From: Mesorhizobium shangrilense
Lineage (GTDB): Bacteria > Pseudomonadota > Alphaproteobacteria > Rhizobiales > Rhizobiaceae
Direction of reading: 5' to 3'
Assembly: GCF_028826155.1 (NCBI RefSeq)
Contig: NZ_JAQGPN010000001.1
Location: forward strand, 4,589,501 to 4,653,500
Length of the DNA stretch: 64,000 nucleotides
The notes below the pieces were generated by a model, which was not told the DNA's origin, ran no database searches, and saw only the letters and a list, made by a program, of their open reading frames with translations. Below, one piece after another: positions 52,401 to 61,319 of the stretch. The translations under genes and the position numbers were made by a program. The first letter of the stretch is position 1. Every line of letters starts with the position of its first letter.

Positions 52401-53154
52401 CATAGGAGAGCGACACCTCGGCAAGCGACAGCCAGTCCTCGCCGCTGCGCGCACTGTCCGGTATCGCTCCGACGCGCGCCCGCTCGCGGCGCATGTCGGG
52501 GCTCGACAAAGGCGAGGCCGGCATGGCGCCGAAACTGCTGCGCAACGACAGGTAGAACAGCATCTGCTCGCGGTCGGCCGGGTCGACGATGATCGTCTTC
52601 GTCGGGGCCGAACCGATCGACGCGGACGCCGCCTCGCCGCGCGCCACGGTGACCGAGCCAAATTCATTGGAGAGCTCGACCAGCCCCTCCAGGACGATCA
52701 GCGAGGTGCGTCCGTCGGCGTCGACGCTCATCGTCCAGTCGGTGCCGCGGATCGCCGCCGCTGCGGCCGGCGTCTCCACAACCACGCCGTCGCCGCCGCG
52801 CTCGGCGCGGGCCCAGATCGTTCCCGACTGGAGCGCAAGGTGCGAATCCGCGGCGACGCCGATCGACTTCACCACCATGGTGGTGTTGCGGCCGAGGCGG
52901 ACCTGCGTGTTGTCGGAAAAGAGGACGGCCAGGCTGCCCAGCGCATTGGTGCGCAACTCGTCGCCCGCGAGCAGGTCCTGGTGGATGTCGACCCCGCGCC
53001 AGGAGCTGACGTCGATGAAACGCACCTCCTCGCCCGTCTTGCGCGCGATCACCGATCCTGCAGCCGGACTTGCCCGGGAAACGGGCTCCGCCAAGGCGAC
53101 AGAAGTCCACAGAAGCGCGACGGCTGCCGCGATTGACGCCACACCTTTACGCAT
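49453..53154 (-). CDS. FecR-TPR-outer membrane beta-barrel fusion protein
   Basis: 1233 residues. A signal peptide (residues 1-22, MRKGVASIAAAVALLWTSVA then LA) is followed by a FecR domain (about 50-175: GVDIHQDLLAGDELRTNALG, LALQSGTIWARAERG, VETPAAAAAIRGTDWTM), then at least six TPR-type helical repeats (about 240-600: e.g. VSRANLAIMYLEQDRLKAAK), then a long beta-rich region (about 640-1233) with alternating aromatic strands, ending in YNLFDEYFEVDAG and a C-terminal GSLKIRF with terminal Phe as in outer membrane proteins. The C-terminal part resembles TonB-dependent receptor barrels, but no plug domain or TonB box is visible. A FecR domain fused to a barrel, with no sigma factor nearby, is unusual. 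It is upstream of the CHASE2 cyclase. Confidence 0.85.
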   Translation of the reverse strand: MRKGVASIAAAVALLWTSVALAEPVSRASPAAGSVIARKTGEEVRFIDVSSWRGVDIHQDLLAGDELRTNALGSLAVLFSDNTQVRLGRNTTMVVKSIGVAADSHLALQSGTIWARAERGGDGVVVETPAAAAAIRGTDWTMSVDADGRTSLIVLEGLVELSNEFGSVTVARGEAASASIGSAPTKTIIVDPADREQMLFYLSLRSSFGAMPASPLSSPDMRRERARVGAIPDSARSGEDWLSLAEVSLSYDGREAARKAVDQARRSKLSAAQRARLDLIDGLMAASAGRYAEANALFERARPRLSGSRRAMAAYGGYFARSLANPDHVERPPAGADGGPYGAMIEAWTAGFLKDIPAAIEVIRRAEQRFPNDPTLPAVRAQFALLVDDREQVKEGVERALALDPEDPTALEARANYRAGIEGDLSGALDDLTRASQIAPGSTSIWNALGLVLSARGASREAEAALKRAIELDPEDPVSRANLAIMYLEQDRLKAAKVEIDKAIASDPAFDIGLTARGLYHLKTGEMDKAMEDLLAGSTANPAYSQGLLLLAAGYYESGDYEPAEQALENADRLDPNDPATASFATAIAINDYDSDRAIRSAQEALKRSRARGGDYASVSASRDQGSTLNEAYRLQGLDAWGRYYGDVVFDPFSASALVDQSVAGSPSSFMLDGTFGNQMGEPVSTNQSYGPFLMGLMLDPQMLAGRDRSANLLRRPFLEGSIEGGAIGGAADGWTGEGIVKGYMAYPFPISFYGQVNASDSEQTRTPRPNALFSSSSFDLKDDSTAGTGYLTASPTPNDRIVAYFNLQDVNGELLNAETTLTQSIPFDYLPGTDLLGTGYSRQVEDKTGNYGLAWSHTLGYRNIVNAGIFASGFNRDSVEAGGFVLTDGIDVGVLGFGEVINTDQTSYLAALNHTYGTGDLTLRYGVEGGTLDQSRSELFVFAPGTILENVTTDGYDVGLNVGRAYADAVYEFTPTLKAEAGVFTTYIQGSGFDELDFEPRLGLAWTPAEGHWLRAGYMREGWPINAVSFAPVGIVGLQSNQMPLDIGGYTDTFAARWEAQWTDHVFTSIDYQHQQGHDLSIPVPLSLQEVSLSDGRIDRVSATVNVWLTHGFGAFGTFAYADSENRDPASIGFGGPLPFVPETLGRIGVTWVNDHNIKATLAATYVGNRVDDTSVPLDSYWTADAFLTWEPFDKRFELEIAAYNLFDEYFEVDAGIPGWGRTFTGSLKIRF

Positions 53155-53308
53155 GATGGATGTCGTTGAGTGCCCCTTTTGTCTCGCTTATGCTGTCAAT
53201 TCGGGGAGGCGGTCAAGGTCACGGGGGCGCCCGCCCAAACCCCTTTGGATTTTGCGGCGGCGTTGTTGCATCACTCCCACACTCTCACCAGGGGATTACT
53301 GGAGGATC

Positions 53309-53836
53309 ATGACAAGTGCAGATGAAGCGGAGATGTGCTCTCCGATAAAAGCAGACGAAGAACAGTACCTTGATCATCTGAAAAAGGTGAATGACGTCTT
53401 TTACGATCAAATTCGACTTGCGGACCAGAAAGCCGCCTACATTTTTACATTCACCCTTGCATTTGTCGTAACCTCGGCGGAGGGACGCGGCGTATTCAAC
53501 ATCACGCGCTATACGACGGGCAATATTCTTCCAAGCCTGTTTTCCGGCCTGCTTGCAACGGCGCTCATCATTTCGATGGTGTCCGCCATCACGGTGGTGC
53601 TGCCGCGGAAGGGAGCACGCCCGACGTCGCTCTACTGGGGCGGATGGAAAGAGAATCGCGAGACATTTCTCAAGGCGCATGGCTGCCTCGACGGCGGATA
53701 CCTGTTCGCCCAGTATCTCGGCAACGTCGATGCGCTCGCCGCCATCAACAGATCGAAATACCGGTCGGTCAGCCTGGCCTTCCGCAGCCTGATCGTCTCG
53801 GTCGTCTCTTATGTCGGGCTGCTGGCGTCCTCATAG
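53309..53836 (+). CDS. Pycsar effector (PycTM/DUF5706)-like membrane protein
   Basis: 175 residues from the ATG at 53309 with GGAGG upstream. A short soluble N-terminus contains an amphipathic helix (LDHLKKVNDVFYDQIRLADQ) that runs into ADQKAAYIFTFTLAFVV, the start of helix 1 (about 41-56). Helix 2 is at about 73-98 (ILPSLFSGLLATALIISMVS) ending in VVLPR, and helix 3 at 154-172. The pattern of an acidic helix with AD-KA before helix 1, PR after helix 2 and a late SKYRSVSLAFRSLI is what I know of the PycTM family, the membrane effector of Pycsar antiphage systems. It is divergent from the FecR-TPR-barrel and cyclase pair, with 154 bases between the starts. Confidence 0.7.
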   Translation: MTSADEAEMCSPIKADEEQYLDHLKKVNDVFYDQIRLADQKAAYIFTFTLAFVVTSAEGRGVFNITRYTTGNILPSLFSGLLATALIISMVSAITVVLPRKGARPTSLYWGGWKENRETFLKAHGCLDGGYLFAQYLGNVDALAAINRSKYRSVSLAFRSLIVSVVSYVGLLASS

Positions 53837-53945
53837 GAGGCGTCGGCTCTGTATTCCGGGGCCGCCTTCCCCCGGAAATGGGAGAAGGTGTTGTCGAATG
53901 CGACGGGCGGGGCTGAGCGACGCGGTCAGCCCCGCGAGCGGATCG

Positions 53946-55379
53946 CTAAGCCCAACCGGAGATCGACTTGACCTCCAGAAACTCCTCGATGCCCCAGCGG
54001 CCACCCTCGCGGGCGCGGCCCGATGCCTTGACACCGCCGAAGGGCGATCCGGCGCCGCGCGGCTGGCCGTTCATCTCGACCATGCCCGAGCGCAGCTGGC
54101 GCGCCAGCCGGTTGCGGCGCTCCCCGTCCTGGCTCTGCACGTAGTTGGTCAGGCCGTAGGGCGTGTCGTTGGCGATTTCCACCGCCTGATCCTCATTGTC
54201 GAACGGGATCATCGAGAGCACCGGCCCGAAGATCTCCTCGCGGGCGATCGTCATGTCGTTGGAGACGTCGGCGAAAACGGTCGGCTGCACGAAGTAGCCG
54301 CGGTTGAAGCCTTGCGGCCGTCCGGGACCGCCGGCGACCAGCCGTGCCCCTTCGCCGATGCCGGTTTCGATCAACCCCTGGATGCGCTCGTACTGCCTGG
54401 CTGAGACCACCGGACCGATATGCGGCCCGGCTTCGCTTGCCGGACCGACGCGGATCGATTCCGCTACCTGTCGCGCCGTCTCAACCGCGCGGCCATAGAC
54501 GGAGCGTTCGACCAGCATGCGGGTCGGCGCGTTGCAACTCTGGCCGCTGTTGTTGAAGCACTGGCGCACGCCGCGCTCGACCGCCTTGTCGTCGGCATCG
54601 GCGAAGATCAGGTTCGCGCCCTTGCCGCCGAGTTCGAGCCCGACGCGCTTCAGCGTGTCGGCCGCACCCTTGCTGACCGAGATGCCGGCGCGCGTCGAGC
54701 CGGTGAAGCTGATCATGTCGACGTCCGGATGCGCGACCAGGCGCGAGCCTGCGCCAAGCCCGTCGCCGTTGACCAGATTGAAGACGCCTGCCGGCACGCC
54801 GGCGGCGTGGACGATCTCGGCGAAGACGATTGCCGACAGCGGCGACAGCTCCGACGGCTTCAGCACGACGGTGCAGCCGGCTAGCAGCGCGGCGACGACC
54901 TTGAGCGCGATCTGGCTGATCGGCCAGTTCCAAGGGGTGATGAGCCCCGCCACGCCGATCGGCTCCATGATGATGCGGTCGTTCGGCGCGTGGGAGCCGA
55001 GCGGCTGGACGAAATCGAAGTCCCGCATGGCAGCCAGGAAGTTCGCCATGTGGCGCGGCCCGGCTGCAGCCTGGGCGTTGCGGGCGAGATCGATGGGAGC
55101 GCCCATCTCCTGCGAGATCGCGCGCGCCATGTCGTCGATGCGCTCGAGATGGATTTCGCGCATGCGCTCCACAAGGGCGATCCGTTCCGCAGGGTCGGTC
55201 GCCGACCACGACGGGAAGGCCGCGCGGGCGGCTGCGACCGCAGCGTCCGTATCCCGATCATCCGCCAGCGCGACCACCCCGAAAGGCTCCTCGGTCGTGG
55301 CGTCGATGAGGATCTGCTCGGCGGTCGAATGCGCGGCCTGCCAGCGGCCGTCGATGTAAAACTGGCGCAATTCCAACAT
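53946..55379 (-). CDS. Aldehyde dehydrogenase family protein
   Basis: 477 residues. NAD(P)-dependent aldehyde dehydrogenase with the catalytic Glu in VGLELGGKGANLIFADAD and Cys in FNNSGQSCNAPTRMLVE; GLITPWNWPISQIALKVVAA and LKPSELSPLSA bind the cofactor. It resembles betaine aldehyde and 4-hydroxymuconic-semialdehyde-type dehydrogenases, but the substrate cannot be assigned. It is the last gene of the large minus-strand catabolic operon and lies 27 bases after the GMC oxidoreductase gene. An alcohol-to-aldehyde-to-acid sequence with the GMC enzyme is the natural reading. Confidence 0.9.
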   Translation of the reverse strand: MLELRQFYIDGRWQAAHSTAEQILIDATTEEPFGVVALADDRDTDAAVAAARAAFPSWSATDPAERIALVERMREIHLERIDDMARAISQEMGAPIDLARNAQAAAGPRHMANFLAAMRDFDFVQPLGSHAPNDRIIMEPIGVAGLITPWNWPISQIALKVVAALLAGCTVVLKPSELSPLSAIVFAEIVHAAGVPAGVFNLVNGDGLGAGSRLVAHPDVDMISFTGSTRAGISVSKGAADTLKRVGLELGGKGANLIFADADDKAVERGVRQCFNNSGQSCNAPTRMLVERSVYGRAVETARQVAESIRVGPASEAGPHIGPVVSARQYERIQGLIETGIGEGARLVAGGPGRPQGFNRGYFVQPTVFADVSNDMTIAREEIFGPVLSMIPFDNEDQAVEIANDTPYGLTNYVQSQDGERRNRLARQLRSGMVEMNGQPRGAGSPFGGVKASGRAREGGRWGIEEFLEVKSISGWA

Positions 55380-55406
55380 GCGGTATTTCCTTGTCTGCGA
55401 AGCGGC

Positions 55407-57023
55407 TCAGGCGTTGTCTTCGAGGATCATCTCGGCGCCCTTCCAGCCGATCATCATCGCCGCGGCGTTGGTGTTGCCGGAGATGATGTTGGGGAACACT
55501 GACGCATCGATGACGCGAAGTCCGTTCACGCCGTGGACCTTGAGCCGCGGCGAGACGACGCCGTCGGCGGCATCCGGCGCCATGCGGCAGGTGGAGACGG
55601 GATGGAACACCGTGCCGGCGCGGCTGCGGATGTCGGCGACGAGCTCATCGTTGCTCTGCAGCGACGAGCCGGGGCGCACCTCCTCGACGATGAAGGGAGC
55701 CATTGCCTTGGTTGCTGCCATGCGGCGCAGGAAGCGTACGCCCTCGAGCATCTCGGCGACGTCGTCGTCGTGCGAAAGCGCATTGGCGGTGATCCTCGGG
55801 GCGGCAAGCGGGTCGCGGGACGCAAGGCGTATCTCGCCGCGGCTCTTCGGCCGGCAGTTCGAGATGCCCATGGCGAAGCCGGGCCAGGGATCGATCTCGC
55901 GCACCGCACGCTCGCCCGGACGCGGCGGCACGGTCGAGCTGGCCTGGAAATAGATCTGCATGTTCGGCCGCGTCAACGCCGGATCTGTGCGCAGGAAGCC
56001 GCCGCCCTGGTTCAAGCTCATGGCGAGGGGACCAGTGCGCGTGAGCAGGTAGCGGGAGCCGATATAGGCCTTGCCCCACCACGGCCTCAGCAGGCGGTTG
56101 AGGGTCGGGATCCGCGACCGCCAGGCATAGTTCACGCTCTGATGGTCCTGCAGATGGGCGCCGACATTGTCGTTGGCGATAAGCGTCTCGATGCCCGTTT
56201 CGGCCAGCAGCCGCCCCGGGCCGATGCCGGACAATTGCAGAAGGTGCGGCGAATTGATCGATCCGGCGCTGATGATCACTTCCCGCCGCGCGCGAGCGGA
56301 TGCGGGCTTGCCCTTGTGGAGATAGTCGACGCCGACCGCCCTGCCCTGCTCGATGAGGATGCGCGTGGCAACGGCATGTGTCTCCACGCGCACGTTGGGG
56401 CGCTTCGATGCCGGATGCAGGTAGGCGCGCGCCGCGGACACCCGACGGCCCTTGCTTATGTTCTGCTGGTAGATCCCCATGCCTTCCTGATCGGCGCCGT
56501 TGAAGTCGAGGTTTCGTGGCAGGCCCAGTTCGCAACCGGCTTCAATGAAGCGCATGGCCAGGGGATGGACGAACTTCGTGATGTCGCTGACGCGGACCGG
56601 ACCGCCGGCGGCGCGCCACTCGTCGGCGCCCGCCGCATTGTCCTCAAGCGCCTTGAAGGCCGGCAGCACGTCGTCATAGCCCCAGCCGACATTGCCGGCG
56701 GCGCGCCAGTCGTCGAAATCGGTGCGGTGTCCGCGTATCCAGACCAGCGCGTTGATCGAGCTGGAGCCGCCCAGCACCTTGCCGCGCGGCCAGTGGCTGA
56801 CGCGATTGGCGAGGCCGGGGTCGGGCTCGGTCCGGAAATTCCAGTTCACTTCGGGATTGGTGAAGCACTGGGCGTAGCCGAGCGGCATCTGGACATGGAA
56901 GCGCCGGTCGCTGCCGCCCGCCTCCAGCACGAGGACGGAATTGCGGCCGCTTGCAGAGAGGCGTTCGGCAACCACCGAACCGGCCGAGCCGGTGCCGATC
57001 ACGATATAGTCGTATGTGGTCAT
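55407..57023 (-). CDS. GMC-family FAD-dependent alcohol oxidoreductase (choline dehydrogenase-like)
   Basis: 538 residues. The N-terminal FAD motif is DYIVIGTGSAGSVVAERL; VLGGSSSINALVWIRGH is GMC signature 1 and IISAGSINSPHLLQLSGIGP signature 2. Near the end STCRMAPDAADGVVSPRLKV and NAAAMMIGWKGAEMI are the conserved substrate/FAD elements, with the catalytic His in VFHPVSTCRM and the Asn in ISGNTNAAAMM as the second active residue. It resembles BetA-type choline dehydrogenases but also other alcohol dehydrogenases of the same family. Its start overlaps the stop of the hydroxyacid dehydrogenase gene by four bases. Confidence 0.92.
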   Translation of the reverse strand: MTTYDYIVIGTGSAGSVVAERLSASGRNSVLVLEAGGSDRRFHVQMPLGYAQCFTNPEVNWNFRTEPDPGLANRVSHWPRGKVLGGSSSINALVWIRGHRTDFDDWRAAGNVGWGYDDVLPAFKALEDNAAGADEWRAAGGPVRVSDITKFVHPLAMRFIEAGCELGLPRNLDFNGADQEGMGIYQQNISKGRRVSAARAYLHPASKRPNVRVETHAVATRILIEQGRAVGVDYLHKGKPASARARREVIISAGSINSPHLLQLSGIGPGRLLAETGIETLIANDNVGAHLQDHQSVNYAWRSRIPTLNRLLRPWWGKAYIGSRYLLTRTGPLAMSLNQGGGFLRTDPALTRPNMQIYFQASSTVPPRPGERAVREIDPWPGFAMGISNCRPKSRGEIRLASRDPLAAPRITANALSHDDDVAEMLEGVRFLRRMAATKAMAPFIVEEVRPGSSLQSNDELVADIRSRAGTVFHPVSTCRMAPDAADGVVSPRLKVHGVNGLRVIDASVFPNIISGNTNAAAMMIGWKGAEMILEDNA

Positions 57024-58267
57024 CGAGACCGTTGCTCCTGCATGGCTGCGGGCGCGCCGGAGATCCGCATCAGGCGATCCGGACCAAGCTCGTCCAGCGA
57101 ATTGATGCCGAGCAGCGCCATGTCGCGGTCGATTTCCTCGGCGAGCAGCCGGTGCGCATGGGCGACGCCCGCCTCGCCGGCGATTGCCGCCGCGAAGATG
57201 AAGGGACGGCCGAGGAACACGAAGGATGCTCCGAGCGCCACCGCCTTGAGCACGTCCGTCCCGCGGCGGAAACCGCTGTCCATCATGACCGGGATCGCGC
57301 CCGAAACGGCTTCGACGATCTCAGGGAGCACCCGCAGCGGCGACGGCATGCAATCGAGCTGGCGGCCGCCATGGTTGGACACGATGACGCCGTCCGCGCC
57401 GCGCTCGAGCGCGATGCGCGCATCGCCGGCGGTCATGATGCCCTTTATCACCAGCCTGCCGGCCCAGCGTCTGCGGATCAGATCGAAATGCGACCAGTCG
57501 AGATGGTCCCTGCCGGCCATGTGGCGGACGACGTTGCGCGCCACGATTGGCGGCCCGCGATCCACCGACGAGTTCTCGAAATGCGGCATGCCGTGCAGCG
57601 CGATCGTGCGCAGGAACGTCTTCACCGTCCAGCGCGGCCGCACGATGCCGTCCCAGGCCAGGCGCAGCGTCGGGTTGAGCGGCGCGGAGAACCCGTTGCG
57701 CACATTGTTCTCGCGGTTCGCGACCACCGGCATGTCCACGGTCAGAACGAGCGTGCCGAAGCCGGCCCGCTCCACGCGGTCCAGCAGCGCCAGGATCGTG
57801 TCCGGTTCGCCGGGGAGATAGGCCTGGAACCACGTGCTCGGCGCCTCCTTCACCACGTCCTCGAGGCGGATCAGCGACGCGCCGCTCATAATCATGGGGA
57901 TGCCGGCGCGCGCGGCTCCACGCGCCATGGCGAGGTCGCCGCGATAGGCCGACAGCGCGCTGAAGCCGACCGGCGAGATGCCGAAGGGCGCGTTGTATTC
58001 GACCCCGAACAGGTGCGTCTTCTGGCTCCGCTTCGACACGTTGACCAGCGTGCGCGGCAGGAAGGCGTATTCCTCGAAAGCGGCGCGGTTGTCGCGGGCC
58101 GAAGCGCTCGTCTCGGAGGCACCCGCGATGTAGCCGAAGATTGGGCGCGGCAGATAGCCGTGCGCCAGCCTCTGGAAGTCGTCGAGGGCGAGCGCGCGCT
58201 TCAGGCGGCGCGCCGCGCCGCGGCTTGGCCGCGGCAAGGACTCATGCGATGTCGGCGAGGCGTTCAT
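57020..58267 (-). CDS. FMN-dependent alpha-hydroxyacid dehydrogenase (LldD family)
   Basis: 415 residues from the ATG at 58267. It matches lactate/mandelate dehydrogenases and glycolate oxidases: YIAGASETSASARDNRAAFE, PFGISPVGFSALSAYRGDLA, TWFQAYLP, TVDMPVVANRENNVRNGF, LVIKGIMTAGDARIALE (catalytic-site Lys), and VSNHGGRQLDCMPSPLRVLP (active-site His and Arg). It oxidises a 2-hydroxyacid to a 2-oxoacid, with electrons going to the quinone pool or oxygen. In this operon it could act on an acid formed by the GMC and aldehyde dehydrogenases. It overlaps both neighbours by four bases. Confidence 0.92.
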   Translation of the reverse strand: MNASPTSHESLPRPSRGAARRLKRALALDDFQRLAHGYLPRPIFGYIAGASETSASARDNRAAFEEYAFLPRTLVNVSKRSQKTHLFGVEYNAPFGISPVGFSALSAYRGDLAMARGAARAGIPMIMSGASLIRLEDVVKEAPSTWFQAYLPGEPDTILALLDRVERAGFGTLVLTVDMPVVANRENNVRNGFSAPLNPTLRLAWDGIVRPRWTVKTFLRTIALHGMPHFENSSVDRGPPIVARNVVRHMAGRDHLDWSHFDLIRRRWAGRLVIKGIMTAGDARIALERGADGVIVSNHGGRQLDCMPSPLRVLPEIVEAVSGAIPVMMDSGFRRGTDVLKAVALGASFVFLGRPFIFAAAIAGEAGVAHAHRLLAEEIDRDMALLGINSLDELGPDRLMRISGAPAAMQEQRSR

Positions 58268-58899
58268 TCTGCCGGCATGGGTATGTCGTTGACGTGAAGC
58301 GGCACGTGATAGCCGCGCTGCACGGCTGGCCGTGCCGCGATCGACAGATACCAGCGCATCACATTGGGGAAGGCGCTGAGATCGATCCGCTGCCACTCGA
58401 AGCGGGAAACCCACGGCCAGATCGCAATATCCGCTATCGAATATTCGTCGGCAACGAACTCGCGGCCGTCAAGGCGGCGGTCCAGCACGCCGTAAAGGCG
58501 CCGAGCCTCCGTTGAGAAGCGCTCCTCGGCATAGGCCGAGACGCCCGGATTGTATTTGAGGAAATGGTGCGCCTGGCCGAGCATCGGGCCGAAGCCGCCC
58601 ATTTGCCAGTTCAGCCATTCAAGCGTTCTTATCCGACCCTCGCCAGACGACGGGATGAGCCGTCCGGCCTTCTCGGCGAGATAGACGAGGATGGCCCCCG
58701 ATTCCATCAGGGTCAGGCCGTTGTCGTGATCGACGATGGCGGGGATCTTGTTGTTCGGGCTGATCCGCAGGAAATCCGGCGCGAACTGTTCGTCCCGGGT
58801 GATATCGACAGCGATCGCCCTATACGGCAGCCCGAGTTCCTCGAGCAGGATCGAGACCTTGCGCCCGTTGGGCGTCGTCCAGGTGTAGAGATCGATCAT
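58264..58899 (-). CDS. Glutathione S-transferase-like protein (YfcG/YghU type)
   Basis: 211 residues from the ATG at 58899 (MIDLYTWTTPNGRKVSILLE). LYTWTTPNGRKVSILLEELG and FLRISPNNKIPAIVDHD are typical of the Nu-class YfcG family, which shows disulfide reductase and peroxidase activity with glutathione rather than conjugation. The C-terminal domain has EYSIADIAIWPWVSRFEWQ, the N-capping motif. It overlaps the hydroxyacid dehydrogenase start by ATGA, so it is well integrated in the operon. Role there unknown, possibly glutathione-dependent removal of a group from the substrate. Confidence 0.9.
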   Translation of the reverse strand: MIDLYTWTTPNGRKVSILLEELGLPYRAIAVDITRDEQFAPDFLRISPNNKIPAIVDHDNGLTLMESGAILVYLAEKAGRLIPSSGEGRIRTLEWLNWQMGGFGPMLGQAHHFLKYNPGVSAYAEERFSTEARRLYGVLDRRLDGREFVADEYSIADIAIWPWVSRFEWQRIDLSAFPNVMRWYLSIAARPAVQRGYHVPLHVNDIPMPAE

Positions 58900-58906
58900 G
58901 GCCGGC

Positions 58907-60148
58907 TCATCGGCTCCTTGCGACGTTGGCGCGGTGCTGCGGGAAACCCGCCGTCTCGAAGCAGACTTCGGCGAGTTGCGCGACACCTTCGCGGATGTCG
59001 TCCGCGCTGGGCAGCGCGAAGCACAGCCGCATGAGATTGCGGGCGTCCTCGGGATTGCAGGCCCACTCCGGCCCCGGGTTGAAGACGACGCCACGCTTGG
59101 CTGCCGGCGCGACCAGTGTGCGCACGTCGAAGCCGTCTGGAAACCTCAGCCACACGAAGATGCCGCCGGCCGGCCGCACGACGTCGACCGACGCGCCGAA
59201 CTCGCTGTGGATCGCGTCGAGCATCACGTCCAGCTTGGACGAGAGCCCGTCGACGAGGCTGCGCACGTGCTCCCGATAGCCGCCTCGCAGGTATTCCGCG
59301 ACCACCATCTGGTCAAGCGCGCCGGTGCCGCCGTCGCTCTTCAGGGCCGCGATCTGGCGCAGGATGGCCGGATCGGCCACGACGTAGCCGATGCGCAGCG
59401 CCGGCGCGAGCGTCTTGGAGAACGATCCTATGTGGATCACCGATTCCGGCGCCAGCGCACAAAGGGCCGGCGGCGCCTGCTCGGCGAACGTCAGCTCGGC
59501 ATAGCATTCATCTTCGAAGATCGGAACGCGGTGATGGCGGGCGATCTCGACCAGCCGATGCCTGCGCTCCAAATCGAGGATGGTTCCGGTCGGGTTTTGG
59601 ATCGTCGGGATGGTGTAGATGTATTTCGGTCTGACGCCCCGCCCGGCCATGGCCTCCAGCATGTCGCCCAGCCGCGCGACGTCCAGGCCGCCGGCGTCGA
59701 GCGGCGCGCCGGCCACTTCGGCGCCGAGCTTGCGCGCCTTGCCAAGCGCGCCAGAATAGGTGAACGCCTCTATGACGACGGTGTCGCCGGGTTCGACCAG
59801 CACGCCGTTGACGAGGTCAAGGCCCTGACCCGAGCCGGACGTGACGAGAATGCCGGCGCGCGAGACCTCGATGCTACGCGTCTCGGCGAGCTTGCGGGCA
59901 ATCTCGTCGCGCAGTCCTTCGAAGCCGAAGGCCCCGTGGCCGAGATTGTAGAGTGCCATCGACTGCCCATTCGCCCTCAGCGCCGCCGCCGAGGCCTCCG
60001 CCAGCGCTTCGACCGGAATGGCGTCCGGGTCGTTGTGCCCGCCGATGAAGTTGAAGCGTGGCAGGCCGTTCCATACCGGCAGCGGATCGGGCAGACCGCT
60101 CCGGAAACGGACGGTCTGCTGGGCGGCGGCGGTGGGCTCGGGGGTCAT
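58907..60148 (-). CDS. Class I/II PLP-dependent aminotransferase
   Basis: 413 residues from the ATG at 60148; upstream in-frame sequence is without family similarity. The fold-type I PLP domain has LYNLGHGAFGFEGLRDEIAR, ILVTSGSGQGLDLVN, YTIPTIQNPTGTILDLER, VPIFEDECYAEL (PLP Asp) and HIGSFSKTLAPALRIGYV (PLP-binding Lys). It looks like the 2-aminoadipate/valine-pyruvate branch, related to the catalytic part of MocR proteins but without an HTH domain. The GST gene follows seven bases downstream. It may convert an amino acid or amino sugar of the pathway. Confidence 0.91.
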   Translation of the reverse strand: MTPEPTAAAQQTVRFRSGLPDPLPVWNGLPRFNFIGGHNDPDAIPVEALAEASAAALRANGQSMALYNLGHGAFGFEGLRDEIARKLAETRSIEVSRAGILVTSGSGQGLDLVNGVLVEPGDTVVIEAFTYSGALGKARKLGAEVAGAPLDAGGLDVARLGDMLEAMAGRGVRPKYIYTIPTIQNPTGTILDLERRHRLVEIARHHRVPIFEDECYAELTFAEQAPPALCALAPESVIHIGSFSKTLAPALRIGYVVADPAILRQIAALKSDGGTGALDQMVVAEYLRGGYREHVRSLVDGLSSKLDVMLDAIHSEFGASVDVVRPAGGIFVWLRFPDGFDVRTLVAPAAKRGVVFNPGPEWACNPEDARNLMRLCFALPSADDIREGVAQLAEVCFETAGFPQHRANVARSR

Positions 60149-60188
60149 GTCAGCGGATCTCGAAGATGTGTGCCGGTGGTTGCGGTCC

Positions 60189-61250
<1,062 letters not shown>

Positions 61251-61319
61251 CGCCGCTTTCCTTCTAGCTCTGACCAGGCGCAACGGATGCGCCGGAGTTC
61301 CTGTCCTGCTTTGCTCTGC

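Noticed and set aside
49453..53154. Reading the FecR protein as a classical anti-sigma regulator
   Set aside because: There is no inner-membrane segment or cytoplasmic anti-sigma domain in the protein and no ECF sigma gene in the window.
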